This document shows, piece after piece, positions 23,715 through 32,199 of a DNA stretch of 53,653 nt. The notes under the pieces were generated by a model that saw only the letters and a list, made by a program, of their open reading frames with translations, did not search any database and was not told the origin of the DNA. This DNA is from UMGS172 sp045592985 (GTDB taxonomy: Bacteria; Bacillota; Clostridia; Oscillospirales; Acutalibacteraceae). Made by a program: the position numbers and the translations under genes. The first letter of the stretch is position 1, and each line of letters opens with the position of its first letter. The stretch covers positions 1-53,653 of the forward strand of contig JAZNVU010000006.1 in NCBI GenBank assembly GCA_045592985.1, read 5' to 3'.

Positions 23715-25010
23715 TTGAAGGAGTTTTACCTTAAACCAAAATTTTTTTCTTGTATTAAAGACTATTCCAAAGCGCAGTTGGTAAAAGACCTTATCGCAGG
23801 TCTTATCGTAGCAATAATTGCGTTGCCGCTTTCCATTGCATTGGCTTTGGCATCGGGCGTTAACCCCGAGTGCGGTGTTTATACGGCGATTTTTGCCGGA
23901 TTTGTAGTAGCGCTTTTTGGCGGAAGCAATGTGCAGATAGCAGGTCCTACCGCCGCATTTGCTACCGTTGTTGCAGGCATTGTGGCGACCGAAGGGATGG
24001 ACGGCCTTATTATAGCATCGGTGATGGCAGGTATTTTGCTAATCCTCATGGGTGTGCTTAAATTAGGTTCGCTTATCCGCTTTATTCCCGAAACCATAAC
24101 CGTTGGTTTTACTGCCGGTATTGCTGTTACCATATTTTTGGGTCAGATTAAAGACTTTTTAGGCATTACATATCAAAACGGTGTAAAACCCATTGAAACT
24201 ATCGAAAAAATCGAGGCAAACATTCACAATATTTCAACAATGAGTTGGCAGGCTTTACTTGTGGGTGCCATAAGCCTTGCGATTTTGATTGTTTACCCTA
24301 AGTTCGAGAAAAAATGTCCGCCGTCACTTATTGCCGTCATAATCGGTGCTGTTTTGGTTGGCTTAATACCCGCACTTAACGACGGAGTTTACACAATAGG
24401 CGAACTTTATACTATACCCGCAGGTTTTCCCGATTTTACGTTGGGTTCTGTTGACCTTTCGGCTGACCGTATAATAGCACTCATTCCCAATGCTGTTACT
24501 ATCGCAGTTTTGGCAGGTATCGAGTCGTTGCTTTCATGCGTAGTTGCCGACGGCATGATAGATGCCAAGCACAATCCCAACTCCGAACTTTGCGCACAGG
24601 GTCTTGCCAATATTTCGTCGGTTATGTTCGGCGGAATTCCCGCAACAGGTGCCATTGCACGTACCGCAGCCAATATTAAAAACGGCGGACGCACTCCGGT
24701 GGCAGGTATGGTACATTCGGTGGTTTTGTTGCTGGTTTTGTTGTTCCTTATGCCGTATGCCGCGCTAATACCCATGCCCACTATCGCAGCGATTTTGTTC
24801 ATAGTCGCATATAACATGAGCGAGTGGCGCAAGTTCGTGCATATCGCAAAAACCTCAAAGTTTTACGATACCGGCATAATGGTGCTGACCTTCTTGCTGA
24901 CCGTAATAAAAGACCTCGTTGTCGCCATCGCCGTAGGTATGGTTTTGGTAATAATCAAGAATATCATCTTGAAGTTGATAAAAACATCACACAAGCGCAA
25001 TGAGGTGTGA
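23715..25010 (+). CDS. SulP-family anion transporter without STAS domain
   Basis: 431 residues from TTG 23715, six bases after GGAGGG; no in-frame ATG fits. The membrane core is complete: QLVKDLIAGLIVAIIALPLSIA, the family stretch NVQIAGPTAAFATVVAG, and GGIPATGAIARTAANIKNGG. SulP proteins carry sulfate, bicarbonate or other anions and normally end in a cytosolic STAS domain of about 120 residues. This one stops right after the last membrane helix (IIKNIILKLIKTSHKRNEV), so STAS is absent. The stop overlaps the ribosome site of the following XRE gene. Substrate unknown. Confidence 0.93.
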   Translation: MKEFYLKPKFFSCIKDYSKAQLVKDLIAGLIVAIIALPLSIALALASGVNPECGVYTAIFAGFVVALFGGSNVQIAGPTAAFATVVAGIVATEGMDGLIIASVMAGILLILMGVLKLGSLIRFIPETITVGFTAGIAVTIFLGQIKDFLGITYQNGVKPIETIEKIEANIHNISTMSWQALLVGAISLAILIVYPKFEKKCPPSLIAVIIGAVLVGLIPALNDGVYTIGELYTIPAGFPDFTLGSVDLSADRIIALIPNAVTIAVLAGIESLLSCVVADGMIDAKHNPNSELCAQGLANISSVMFGGIPATGAIARTAANIKNGGRTPVAGMVHSVVLLLVLLFLMPYAALIPMPTIAAILFIVAYNMSEWRKFVHIAKTSKFYDTGIMVLTFLLTVIKDLVVAIAVGMVLVIIKNIILKLIKTSHKRNEV

Positions 25011-25012
25011 CA

Positions 25013-25243
25013 ATGAACGCAGAAGTTGAAAAACGTGTGGGTGAGAACGTTCGGGCATTACGAGTAAAAGCCGGTCTGACACAAGACAGGCTGTCGGCAA
25101 AAATGCAGGTTGAGGGTTGCGATATAACCCGAAGCGCAATCGCCAAAATAGAGGTTGGTCAGCGTCATTTGTACCCCGATGAAATAATTTTGCTTAAAAA
25201 ATTACTCAACACAACATTTGAAGAACTTTTGTCTTGCGACTAA
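25013..25243 (+). CDS. Small XRE-family regulator coupled to sulP
   Basis: 76 residues, essentially only an HTH domain (VGENVRALRVKAGLTQDRLS, then ITRSAIAKIEVGQRHLYPDE). The stop of sulP lies inside the GAGGTG site that serves ATG 25013, so translation is coupled. A GTG six bases earlier overlaps that site and is not favoured. With no ligand domain it could be a simple repressor of its own operon. Target unknown. Confidence 0.9.
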   Translation: MNAEVEKRVGENVRALRVKAGLTQDRLSAKMQVEGCDITRSAIAKIEVGQRHLYPDEIILLKKLLNTTFEELLSCD

Positions 25244-25245
25244 AT

Positions 25246-25280
25246 AAAAAGGCTTTGCGTAATTTACGCAAAGCCTTTAA
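25246..25280. terminator. Bidirectional terminator between XRE and cysK
   Basis: AAAGGCTTTGCGTAA pairs with TTACGCAAAGCCTTT around one base, with A-run left and T-rich right. Confidence 0.9.
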
Positions 25281-26210
25281 TTATTCTTCAAAAAGCGGGG
25301 TTGAGAAGTAGCGTTCGGCGGTGTCGGGGAGAACGGTTACAACCGTTTTGCCTTTGCCTAGTTTTTTGGCAAGCCGCAAAGCCGCCGCAACGTTGGTACC
25401 GCTACTGATACCGCACATAATACCTTCTTTGCTCGCAAGGTCTTTCGATACCTGCAAAGCCTCTTCGTCTTTTATTATGCAAACGTCGTCATAAATCTCG
25501 GTGTTTAAAATATCGGGTATAATGCCATCGCCAATTCCCATCTGAATATGCGTACCAATCGAACCGCCCGATAAAATTGCCGCATTTTCGGGTTCTGCCG
25601 CCCAGATGGTTATGTCGGGGTTTTGCGCTTTCAATGTCTCACCGATACCCGTAATGGTACCGCCGGTACCAATGCCGCTGCAAAATCCGTGAATTGGTCC
25701 GCCAACCTGCTCTAAAATTTCCATTCCCGTAGCAAAACGCTGAATTTCCGTGTTTGCAGGGTTTTCAAATTGTTGCGGAACAAAAACGTTAGGGTCTTCC
25801 GCCTTCATTTTAAGTGCCATATTAAGGCACTCTTCAATGCAAAGACCTATGTTGCCGTCGTCATGCACCAAAATAACCTCAGCGCCGTAGTGACGAACGA
25901 GTTTTCTACGCTCTTCGCTGACCGAGTCGGGCATGATAATCTTAACCTTGTAGCCTTTAACGGCACCTACTAAAGCAAGACCAATGCCCTGATTACCGCT
26001 TGTCGGCTCGACAATTACGGTGTTTTCATGCAAAATTCCCTTTTTCTCAGCGTCCAAAATCATGTTAAGCGCGGTGCGGGTCTTTATCGAACCGCCAACG
26101 TTCAAACCTTCGAACTTAACGAGAATGTCAGCACTGTCGGGACTTGTCATTTTTTGCAGTTTTATCATGGGCGTGTGCCCAATAGCCTCTAAAATATTGT
26201 TGTATATCAT
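25281..26210 (-). CDS. cysK: Cysteine synthase (O-acetylserine sulfhydrylase)
   Basis: 309 residues from the ATG of MIYNNILEAIGHTPM; the frame opens 21 bases earlier, but AGAAGGGA positions this start. It makes cysteine from O-acetylserine and sulfide with PLP. The PLP lysine lies in GGSIKTRTA, the substrate loop is EPTSGNQGIGLA, the phosphate-binding loop GIGTGGTITG, and ISSGTNVAAALRLA is the C-terminal PLP-ring contact. Single gene. The nearby SulP could supply sulfur anions, but it is on the opposite strand and the link is speculative. Confidence 0.94.
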   Translation of the reverse strand: MIYNNILEAIGHTPMIKLQKMTSPDSADILVKFEGLNVGGSIKTRTALNMILDAEKKGILHENTVIVEPTSGNQGIGLALVGAVKGYKVKIIMPDSVSEERRKLVRHYGAEVILVHDDGNIGLCIEECLNMALKMKAEDPNVFVPQQFENPANTEIQRFATGMEILEQVGGPIHGFCSGIGTGGTITGIGETLKAQNPDITIWAAEPENAAILSGGSIGTHIQMGIGDGIIPDILNTEIYDDVCIIKDEEALQVSKDLASKEGIMCGISSGTNVAAALRLAKKLGKGKTVVTVLPDTAERYFSTPLFEE

Positions 26211-26286
26211 AAAGTTATCCCTTCTAACCAATACACACTATGTAGGTTGACTGTGTTCCGTCACACAAAAGACAAAATTTTCCTCA

Positions 26287-26315
26287 ATTATACATTATCC
26301 GCCATAAAAATGCAA
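26287..26315 (-). promoter_or_regulatory. cysK promoter
   Basis: On minus: TTGCAT, 17-base spacer, TATAAT (26292-26287). The leader to the ATG is about 70 bases; no riboswitch fold was recognised in it. Confidence 0.7.
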
Positions 26316-26384
26316 TAGCGATAAAAAGGTTTGTCCAAACTGCAAAAAAATCGAGTTGAGAGAACGGTTTTTGCGAATTTTTTA

Positions 26385-26412
26385 TTGATTTTTCGCAAAA
26401 ACGTAATATAAT
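26385..26412 (+). promoter_or_regulatory. ddh promoter
   Basis: TTGATT (26385-26390), 16-base spacer, TATAAT (26407-26412). Confidence 0.68.
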
Positions 26413-26439
26413 ATTTCTATATAAAAGGGGAGATTGTAA

Positions 26440-27423
26440 ATGAAAATAAGAGTTGCCATTGCAGGGTACGGTAACTTAGGGCGCGGTGTTTTGTGCGCTC
26501 TTGGTAGGTGTCCCGATATGGAAGCGGTTGCGGTATTTACCCGTCGCGACCCTAAAACGGTTAATCCCATTGTAGATATACCCGTATATTCTATGGACGA
26601 GGTTGAAAATTTTAAAAACGATATTGATGTTCTCATCCTTTGCGGAGGAAGTGCCAACGACCTGCCCACACAAAGCCCACACCTTGCAGAGCATTTTAAT
26701 ATAGTAGACAGTTTTGATACCCATGCAAAAATTCCCGAACATTTTAAAAATGTCGATACTGTTTCTAAAAAAAGCGGCAAGGTTGCCGTTATTTCAGCAG
26801 GGTGGGACCCCGGAATGTTCTCGCTTAACCGTCTTTTGGGTGAGGCGATTTTGCCTGATAGCAAGACCTATACTTTTTGGGGCAAAGGTGTCAGCCAAGG
26901 TCATTCCGACGCTATAAGACGTATTGAGGGTGTTGCCGATGCAAGGCAATACACCGTTCCGGTTGAAAGCGCGGTAGAAAGTGTAAGACGCGGTGATAAT
27001 CCCGACCTTACAACAAGGCAAAAGCACACGAGAGAGTGTTTTGTTGTTGCTAAAGAGGGTGCCGATCTTGAAAAGATACGCGAGCAGATAATCACCATGC
27101 CCAACTACTTTGCCGATTACGATACAACCGTCACTTTTATCACCAAAGAGGAACTTGAGCGTGACCATAAGGGCATTCCTCATGGCGGCATGGTTATTTG
27201 CAGCGGCAATACAGGGCTTAACAATGAAAATAACCATGTGGTTGAATATAAGTTAAAACTTGATTCCAACCCTGAGTTTACATCAAGCGTGCTGGTGGCA
27301 TACGCAAGGGCGGCTTACCGCATGAACAAGGAAGGTGTCAGCGGTTGCAAGACCGTTTTCGATATTGCACCTGCCTATATGCACCCCGCATCTTTTGAAG
27401 AACAACGCGCAAAATTGTTATAA
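26440..27423 (+). CDS. ddh: meso-Diaminopimelate D-dehydrogenase
   Basis: 327 residues, AGGGGAG before the ATG. It makes meso-DAP from tetrahydrodipicolinate, ammonia and NADPH in one step, feeding peptidoglycan and lysine synthesis. Nucleotide motif GYGNLGRG (9-16), FTRRDP in the NADP-binding part, LCGGSANDLPTQ, SAGWDPGMFSLNR and the substrate region FWGKGVSQGHSDAIRRI are all diagnostic. Length is normal. The guaA-like gene follows after 37 bases without a terminator, so the two are probably co-transcribed. Confidence 0.96.
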   Translation: MKIRVAIAGYGNLGRGVLCALGRCPDMEAVAVFTRRDPKTVNPIVDIPVYSMDEVENFKNDIDVLILCGGSANDLPTQSPHLAEHFNIVDSFDTHAKIPEHFKNVDTVSKKSGKVAVISAGWDPGMFSLNRLLGEAILPDSKTYTFWGKGVSQGHSDAIRRIEGVADARQYTVPVESAVESVRRGDNPDLTTRQKHTRECFVVAKEGADLEKIREQIITMPNYFADYDTTVTFITKEELERDHKGIPHGGMVICSGNTGLNNENNHVVEYKLKLDSNPEFTSSVLVAYARAAYRMNKEGVSGCKTVFDIAPAYMHPASFEEQRAKLL

Positions 27424-27460
27424 AATCTAAATTCACATATAAAATATGGAGGACTTTTAA

Positions 27461-28462
27461 ATGGATAACAACAAAAGACCCGAATCGATGGCACGAATTG
27501 ATAATTTTAAATTGGCAAATGCTTTTATTGAGGAGCAGGTTGCCGCTGTGAGACAGCAGGTTGGCGATAAAAAAGTTTTGCTCGCATTGTCCGGCGGTGT
27601 CGACTCCTCGGTTGTTGCTGCACTTCTTATTAAAGCAATCGGCAAACAACTCGTATGCGTTCATGTCAACCACGGCTTGATGCGTAAAGACGAATCCGAA
27701 AACGTTGTAAAAGTTTTTGGTGAGGAACTTGACGCAAACCTTATATATGTTGACGCTACCGACAGATTTTTGAATCTTCTTGCAGGAGTTTCCGACCCTG
27801 AAAGCAAGAGAAAGATTATCGGTAAAGAGTTTATCGAGGTTTTTGCCGACGAGGCAAGAAAGTTGGAAGGCGTAGAATTCTTGGCTCAGGGCACTATTTA
27901 CCCCGATATTTTGGAGAGTATAAAGGCTGCCGAGGGCAAAAAGGCTGTAAAATCGCACCACAATGTTGGCGGTCTGCCCGAAGACCTCAAGTTTGAACTT
28001 GTAGAGCCTATTAAACTTCTTTATAAAGATGAGGTTCGCGTTGTTGGTGAGGCTTTGGGTCTTCCTCATGCAATGGTTTACCGTCAGCCGTTCCCCGGTC
28101 CCGGTCTTGGAGTTCGTTGTCTTGGTGCTATTACCCGCGACCGTTTGCATGCACTTCGCGAGGCAGACGCTATCTTGCGCGATGAATTTGATAAATGCGG
28201 TCTTAGTGAAAAGGTTTGGCAGTACTTTGTTGTAGTGCCCGATATTAAGAGCGTAGGTGTCAAGGACGAAAGCCGTTACGAAGGCTGGCCGGCAATTATC
28301 CGCGCTGTTAACACCAAAGACGCAATGACTGCAACTATTGAGGAAATTCCGTATGCAGTGCTTCATAAAATAACCGACCGCATCACCCACGAGGTAGAGG
28401 GTATCAACCGAGTGCTTTTCGACCTCACCCCGAAGCCCGTCGGCACTATCGAGTGGGAATAA
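27461..28462 (+). CDS. guaA: GMP synthetase ATP-pyrophosphatase subunit (no glutaminase domain)
   Basis: 333 residues, GGAGGA before the ATG. It adenylates XMP and aminates it to GMP. The PP-loop SGGVDSS (44-50) starts a complete synthetase half, followed by YPDILES, KSHHNVGGLP, the dimerisation part with PFPGPGLGVR, and ending PVGTIEWE, the usual GuaA C-terminus. Bacterial GuaA normally has ~510 residues with an N-terminal class I glutaminase. That domain is absent, and the first 30 residues are a new helical start, so it resembles the separate ATP-PPase subunit known in archaea. No glutaminase gene is nearby; it must use free ammonia or a subunit encoded elsewhere. Confidence 0.92.
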   Translation: MDNNKRPESMARIDNFKLANAFIEEQVAAVRQQVGDKKVLLALSGGVDSSVVAALLIKAIGKQLVCVHVNHGLMRKDESENVVKVFGEELDANLIYVDATDRFLNLLAGVSDPESKRKIIGKEFIEVFADEARKLEGVEFLAQGTIYPDILESIKAAEGKKAVKSHHNVGGLPEDLKFELVEPIKLLYKDEVRVVGEALGLPHAMVYRQPFPGPGLGVRCLGAITRDRLHALREADAILRDEFDKCGLSEKVWQYFVVVPDIKSVGVKDESRYEGWPAIIRAVNTKDAMTATIEEIPYAVLHKITDRITHEVEGINRVLFDLTPKPVGTIEWE

Positions 28463-28486
28463 TACAGCTCGGTTGATAAAAATAGT

Positions 28487-28529
28487 AAAACCCGGCTTGG
28501 AATTAATCCAAGTCGGGTTTATGTTTTTT
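28487..28529. terminator. Terminator between guaA and the PIG-L gene
   Basis: AAACCCG then CTTGG pairs with CCAAG then CGGGTTT; T-rich tail on plus (ATGTTTTTTA). Confidence 0.85.
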
Positions 28530-29376
28530 AAAAATTGAAAAGTTTTTCTTTCAGTTCGTCGGTAAGCGCTCCGCCATAGGGACAAAGTTGGAATGCTTCG
28601 GCATAGCGGATTTTAGAGCCGCGTTCTTCTCCGTAACGTTCAATAAGTTCTTTGCGGAAACGGGCAGCAGTCTTGGCAAAACGAACAGCATATCCGCGCT
28701 TGGCTGACATAACTTCTTCGTCGGTGGTATCGGCAGTAATGTTCATGCCTTTAAGCCACTCAAACCTCTCGGCCTCACCCTCGGGCACTTGCTGATGCTC
28801 GGTAAAAGGCAACCACTCGTAAACCTGTGATACATTAAGGTGTGCTATCTGCAGTTTAATGTCAATTTCCTTGTCCATGTCAAGAACAATGTCGCAATGG
28901 AAATCGGGGTCTGTGAACTTGTCTTCATAATACATAATTACGGGTGTGTCGGTCATGGCAGGAACGTCAGGACATTCGTGCGGAACAATCAGCATGTACG
29001 AAGCATCGTTGATAAGAATACCTGCGGCGCGGTGGTCAGCATGGTAGTCGTTGGCACGGTGCGAAATAATAAGGTCGGGTGAAAACTCGCGAATGTAACG
29101 GATAAGTCTGCGGCGGTTTTCGAGAGTCGGCATAAGGGTACAGTCGTTCATGTCCTCCCAAACGTCATAGCGAATACCAAGCAACTCGGCGACGGCAGCA
29201 GATTCTTTGGCACGTCGGGCGGTTGTCTCGGCAGGGGTCATAATGTGGTGACCACCACAGCCGTTGCAAAGACTTAAAAAACGAACTTCATAGCCCATTT
29301 GAACGTATTTGTGAGCAAGTCCGCCAACGCGAAATTCGTTATCGTCCTGATGGGCTCCAATCATTAAAATTTTCAT
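28528..29376 (-). CDS. PIG-L (LmbE-like) zinc deacetylase
   Basis: 282 residues; GAAGGAT precedes the ATG. Zn-binding motif AHQDDNE (8-14, usually AHPDDxE) and HRANDYHADHRAAG (second His cluster) are clear. The family removes N-acetyl groups from GlcNAc-type sugars or related compounds. The length and PLP-free tail (YAVRFAKTAARFRKELIERYGEE) match the gut-anaerobe branch often placed with polysaccharide-utilisation genes. Substrate unknown. Single gene with its own promoter. Confidence 0.9.
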   Translation of the reverse strand: MKILMIGAHQDDNEFRVGGLAHKYVQMGYEVRFLSLCNGCGGHHIMTPAETTARRAKESAAVAELLGIRYDVWEDMNDCTLMPTLENRRRLIRYIREFSPDLIISHRANDYHADHRAAGILINDASYMLIVPHECPDVPAMTDTPVIMYYEDKFTDPDFHCDIVLDMDKEIDIKLQIAHLNVSQVYEWLPFTEHQQVPEGEAERFEWLKGMNITADTTDEEVMSAKRGYAVRFAKTAARFRKELIERYGEERGSKIRYAEAFQLCPYGGALTDELKEKLFNF

Positions 29377-29415
29377 AATTTATTATCCTTCTGTTTTGGA
29401 TATTTTTTCGGAAAT

Positions 29416-29444
29416 AGTTTAGCATATGACAATTCAAAAGTCAA
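29416..29444 (-). promoter_or_regulatory. Promoter of the PIG-L gene, extended -10
   Basis: On minus: TTGACT, 17-base spacer, TAAACT (29421-29416) preceded by TGC. Confidence 0.65.
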
Positions 29445-29484
29445 CGAAACAGGCATAAAATTTTTGAAACCACACAACCACATA

Positions 29485-29525
29485 TCAACCCCCTGACAGA
29501 TATTTCTGTCAGGGGGTTGATGTTT
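29485..29525. terminator. Terminator of the CNNM gene
   Basis: TCAACCCCCTGACAGA pairs perfectly with TCTGTCAGGGGGTTGA around TATT. Confidence 0.82.
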
Positions 29526-29539
29526 AACAATAAGTATAT

Positions 29540-30919
29540 TTATGCTTCAAGGTCGGCGGTTTCCGTTTCTTCAGGCAGACGTTCTGCTACAATACGTACG
29601 ATTCGGCGGTCTTCCATTTCGGTGACCATAAATCCGTAGCCCTCAAATTCCACCACAGGGTGTTCGTCGGGCTCGGGAATACGTCCTAAAATCGACATAA
29701 TATAACCGGCAATAGTGTCATATTCGCCCTCGGGAAATTCAATATCCAACAACTCTTCAACGTCGCTTATATCCGAAGTGCCATCGATGTTAAAGATGTT
29801 TTCACTAATCTGCTCGATATCTTCCTGCTCGTCGTCAAATTCGTCCTGAATGTTACCCATTATCGACTCTATAAGGTCTTCAATGGTCACAATACCTGCA
29901 ACACCGCCGTATTCATCAGCAACCACCACCATCTGCAGGTGCTTTTCGGTCATTTCCGAGAAAAGGTCGCGGCATTTTTTAGATTCGGGGATAAACATGG
30001 CCTCGCGCATTAAGTCGCTGGGCTTGAGTTCGGCAGGTGCTTCGGTGCCGACGTATTTCAGCAGGTCTTTAACATAAAGAATACCTTTAATATTATCAAG
30101 GTCATCTTCATAAACAGGTATTCTTGAGTAGCCTTCTTCAATCGCTTTGGCAACGACCGACTGAATATCGTCGTTTACCTCAACCGCTTCGATGTGGGTG
30201 CGGTGGGTCATAACGTCGCCTGCGGCAAGGTCGTCAAACTCAAAAATGTTGTTTATCATTTCTTTCTGGCTTTCCTCAATAACGCCGCTTTCCTCACCCT
30301 CGTCAACCATCGAAAGAATTTCGTCCTCGGTGACGGCATCGTCATCATATTTCGGGTCGCCGCCAAAAACAAGTACAAACAAATGGGATATCTCGGTAAT
30401 CACGATGGTCAGCGGTGTGAGCACGGCACGAACAAACAACAAAAATCCCGCAAGTGCCGGGGCTATTCTTTGGCAATGCTGTGAACCGTATTTTCTTGGG
30501 AACACAACACAAAGCGAGGCAAAACAAACGGTGAAGGCAATAGTCAATGTGAAAATCGAAAGAAAACCGCAAAGATTGGGGTCAGCGGTAGAACTGAAAA
30601 CCCCTTGAACAGTTGAAGGAAGATGGGTTGCGTAAAACTGTTTCAAGCTCATAAAGTACATAAGCATAACAAGTGCAAAGCCAACGATTCCCGCAAGAAG
30701 CGTGAAAACAGCCGTGGTATTGGTAGTTTTTGTCTGCTTGTCCCAAAGCTTGACCAAGCGCTTGGCTTTTTTGTCGCCATCCTCGGCATTTTCTCTGATT
30801 TTCTTTTCACTGATGGCCGCCGATGAAGAATCGGCTAAGGATACCAAAAAAGTGAAAATTGCTAAAATGATTACAATGAGCCAACAAAATGTAGTGGCAG
30901 GGTCCGGATCAGGGTCCAT
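29540..30919 (-). CDS. CNNM/HlyC-CorC family membrane protein
   Basis: 459 residues, AGGAGA before the ATG. Four membrane segments form a DUF21 (CNNM) domain in residues 10-195, then two CBS motifs (about 222-345: VMTHRTHIEAVEV, SRIPVYEDDLDNIKGILYVKDLL, and QMVVVADEYGGVAGIVTIEDLIE), then a CorC_HlyC transporter-associated domain to the end. Relatives export Mg2+ or Na+ or affect metal resistance; the name hemolysin is historical. The CBS pair probably binds ATP/Mg. Single gene. Confidence 0.93.
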   Translation of the reverse strand: MDPDPDPATTFCWLIVIILAIFTFLVSLADSSSAAISEKKIRENAEDGDKKAKRLVKLWDKQTKTTNTTAVFTLLAGIVGFALVMLMYFMSLKQFYATHLPSTVQGVFSSTADPNLCGFLSIFTLTIAFTVCFASLCVVFPRKYGSQHCQRIAPALAGFLLFVRAVLTPLTIVITEISHLFVLVFGGDPKYDDDAVTEDEILSMVDEGEESGVIEESQKEMINNIFEFDDLAAGDVMTHRTHIEAVEVNDDIQSVVAKAIEEGYSRIPVYEDDLDNIKGILYVKDLLKYVGTEAPAELKPSDLMREAMFIPESKKCRDLFSEMTEKHLQMVVVADEYGGVAGIVTIEDLIESIMGNIQDEFDDEQEDIEQISENIFNIDGTSDISDVEELLDIEFPEGEYDTIAGYIMSILGRIPEPDEHPVVEFEGYGFMVTEMEDRRIVRIVAERLPEETETADLEA

Positions 30920-30973
30920 GATAAATAAATCTCCTATTCAAAAATATAGTTACGGATATAAAAATCCAAGATT

Positions 30974-31002
30974 ATAATAACGGCATATGACCAAAAAGTC
31001 AA
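30974..31002 (-). promoter_or_regulatory. Promoter of the CNNM gene
   Basis: On minus: TTGACT, 17-base spacer, TATTAT (30979-30974). Confidence 0.62.
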
Positions 31003-31092
31003 TGTTTTAATTTATTAAAGGTGTAAATAGCAGTGCATTATTCCCAAAAATCAATAAAATATGTAAATTTTTCGTAAATTCAAAAATAGTTC

Positions 31093-31121
31093 TTTATTAA
31101 TTGACAAAGTTGTGGTAAAAT
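31093..31121 (+). promoter_or_regulatory. Possible promoter of the Gld-like ABC operon
   Basis: TTTATT (31093-31098), 17-base spacer, TAAAAT (31116-31121) with TGG upstream. A TTGACA at 31101 overlaps but is not well spaced to any -10. The leader to ATG 31213 is about 85 bases and shows nothing else. Confidence 0.4.
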
Positions 31122-31212
31122 TATTACACATGTTTATTGTGCTGTGCTTGTACATTGCGCACTAATTAACAATAAACTTTAAGATACAAATGAATGTTTG
31201 GAGGAAAACTGC

Positions 31213-32199
31213 ATGATAGAAATCAAGAACCTGTCAAAAAAATACGGTTCTCATGTGGCGGTGTCCGACGTCAGTTTTACGGTTAAAGACGGCGAGATAC
31301 TTGGATTCTTGGGCCCTAACGGCGCAGGAAAAAGTACAACTATGAATATCCTTACGGGATATTTGTCTCCTACCGCAGGAAGCGTATGTATCGACGGATA
31401 TGATATTCTCGAAAATCCTAATGAGGCAAAAATGCGTATCGGCTACCTGCCCGAACAGCCACCGCTATACTTAGATATGACGGTTACCGAGTATCTGAGT
31501 TTCATTTTTGACCTTAAAAAATGTAAATTCCCTAAGGCGCCTCACATTAACGAGATATGCCGTCTTGTTAAAATAAACAACGTTGCCCACCGTCTTATCA
31601 AAAACCTTTCCAAAGGTTACAGACAGCGTGTTGGTATCGCACAGGCACTTATCGGCAACCCCGATGTTCTGATTTTGGACGAGCCCACCGTAGGCTTGGA
31701 TCCCAAACAGATTATCGAAATCCGTTCGCTCATTACCGAACTCGGTAAAAACCATACTGTTATCTTAAGTTCGCATATTTTGTCTGAAATTCAGGCGGTT
31801 TGTGAGCGCGTTATTGTTATCAATCACGGCAGGCTTATTGCCGACGATACCCCTGAGGCATTGAGTCGCACTTTGTCGGATGACCACACCTTGACTGTGC
31901 GTGTTGCCGGACCTAAGACCGATGTGTTGAAACTTCTTTCGACCATTCCCGGTGTTGTAAGCATTACCTGTACCGGTCTGCATGAATCGGGTTCAAACGA
32001 CTATGTAATTGAACCTGACGGCAAGCAGGACGTCAGAAGAGAAATATTTAAGCGACTTGCCGAACGCAACTGGGCACTTCTCATGATGCGTTCCAACGAG
32101 ATGTCACTTGAACAGATATTCCTCCGTCTTACCGAAATGTCGGAGGAAGAACAGCAGGCCATTTTCGGAAAACAAACGGAAGGAGAGCAAGACGCATGA
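31213..32199 (+). CDS. ABC transporter ATPase, GldA-like
   Basis: 328 residues from the ATG of MIEIKNLSKKYG (GGAGGA upstream; the frame opens five codons earlier). Walker A GPNGAGKST, signature LSKGYRQRVGIAQAL, Walker B LILDEPTVGLDP and switch His SSHILSE are intact. A C-terminal ~90-residue domain with ERNWALLMMRSNEMSLEQIFLRLT resembles DUF4162. Together with the next three genes it forms the layout of the GldA/GldFG gliding-type ABC system, which in non-gliding Firmicutes has no settled function. Overlaps the permease gene by four bases. Confidence 0.93.
   Translation: MIEIKNLSKKYGSHVAVSDVSFTVKDGEILGFLGPNGAGKSTTMNILTGYLSPTAGSVCIDGYDILENPNEAKMRIGYLPEQPPLYLDMTVTEYLSFIFDLKKCKFPKAPHINEICRLVKINNVAHRLIKNLSKGYRQRVGIAQALIGNPDVLILDEPTVGLDPKQIIEIRSLITELGKNHTVILSSHILSEIQAVCERVIVINHGRLIADDTPEALSRTLSDDHTLTVRVAGPKTDVLKLLSTIPGVVSITCTGLHESGSNDYVIEPDGKQDVRREIFKRLAERNWALLMMRSNEMSLEQIFLRLTEMSEEEQQAIFGKQTEGEQDA

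Noticed and set aside
27338..28585. 415-codon frame antisense to guaA
   Set aside because: Shadow of the sense gene; it crosses the ends of three unrelated genes and has no ribosome site.
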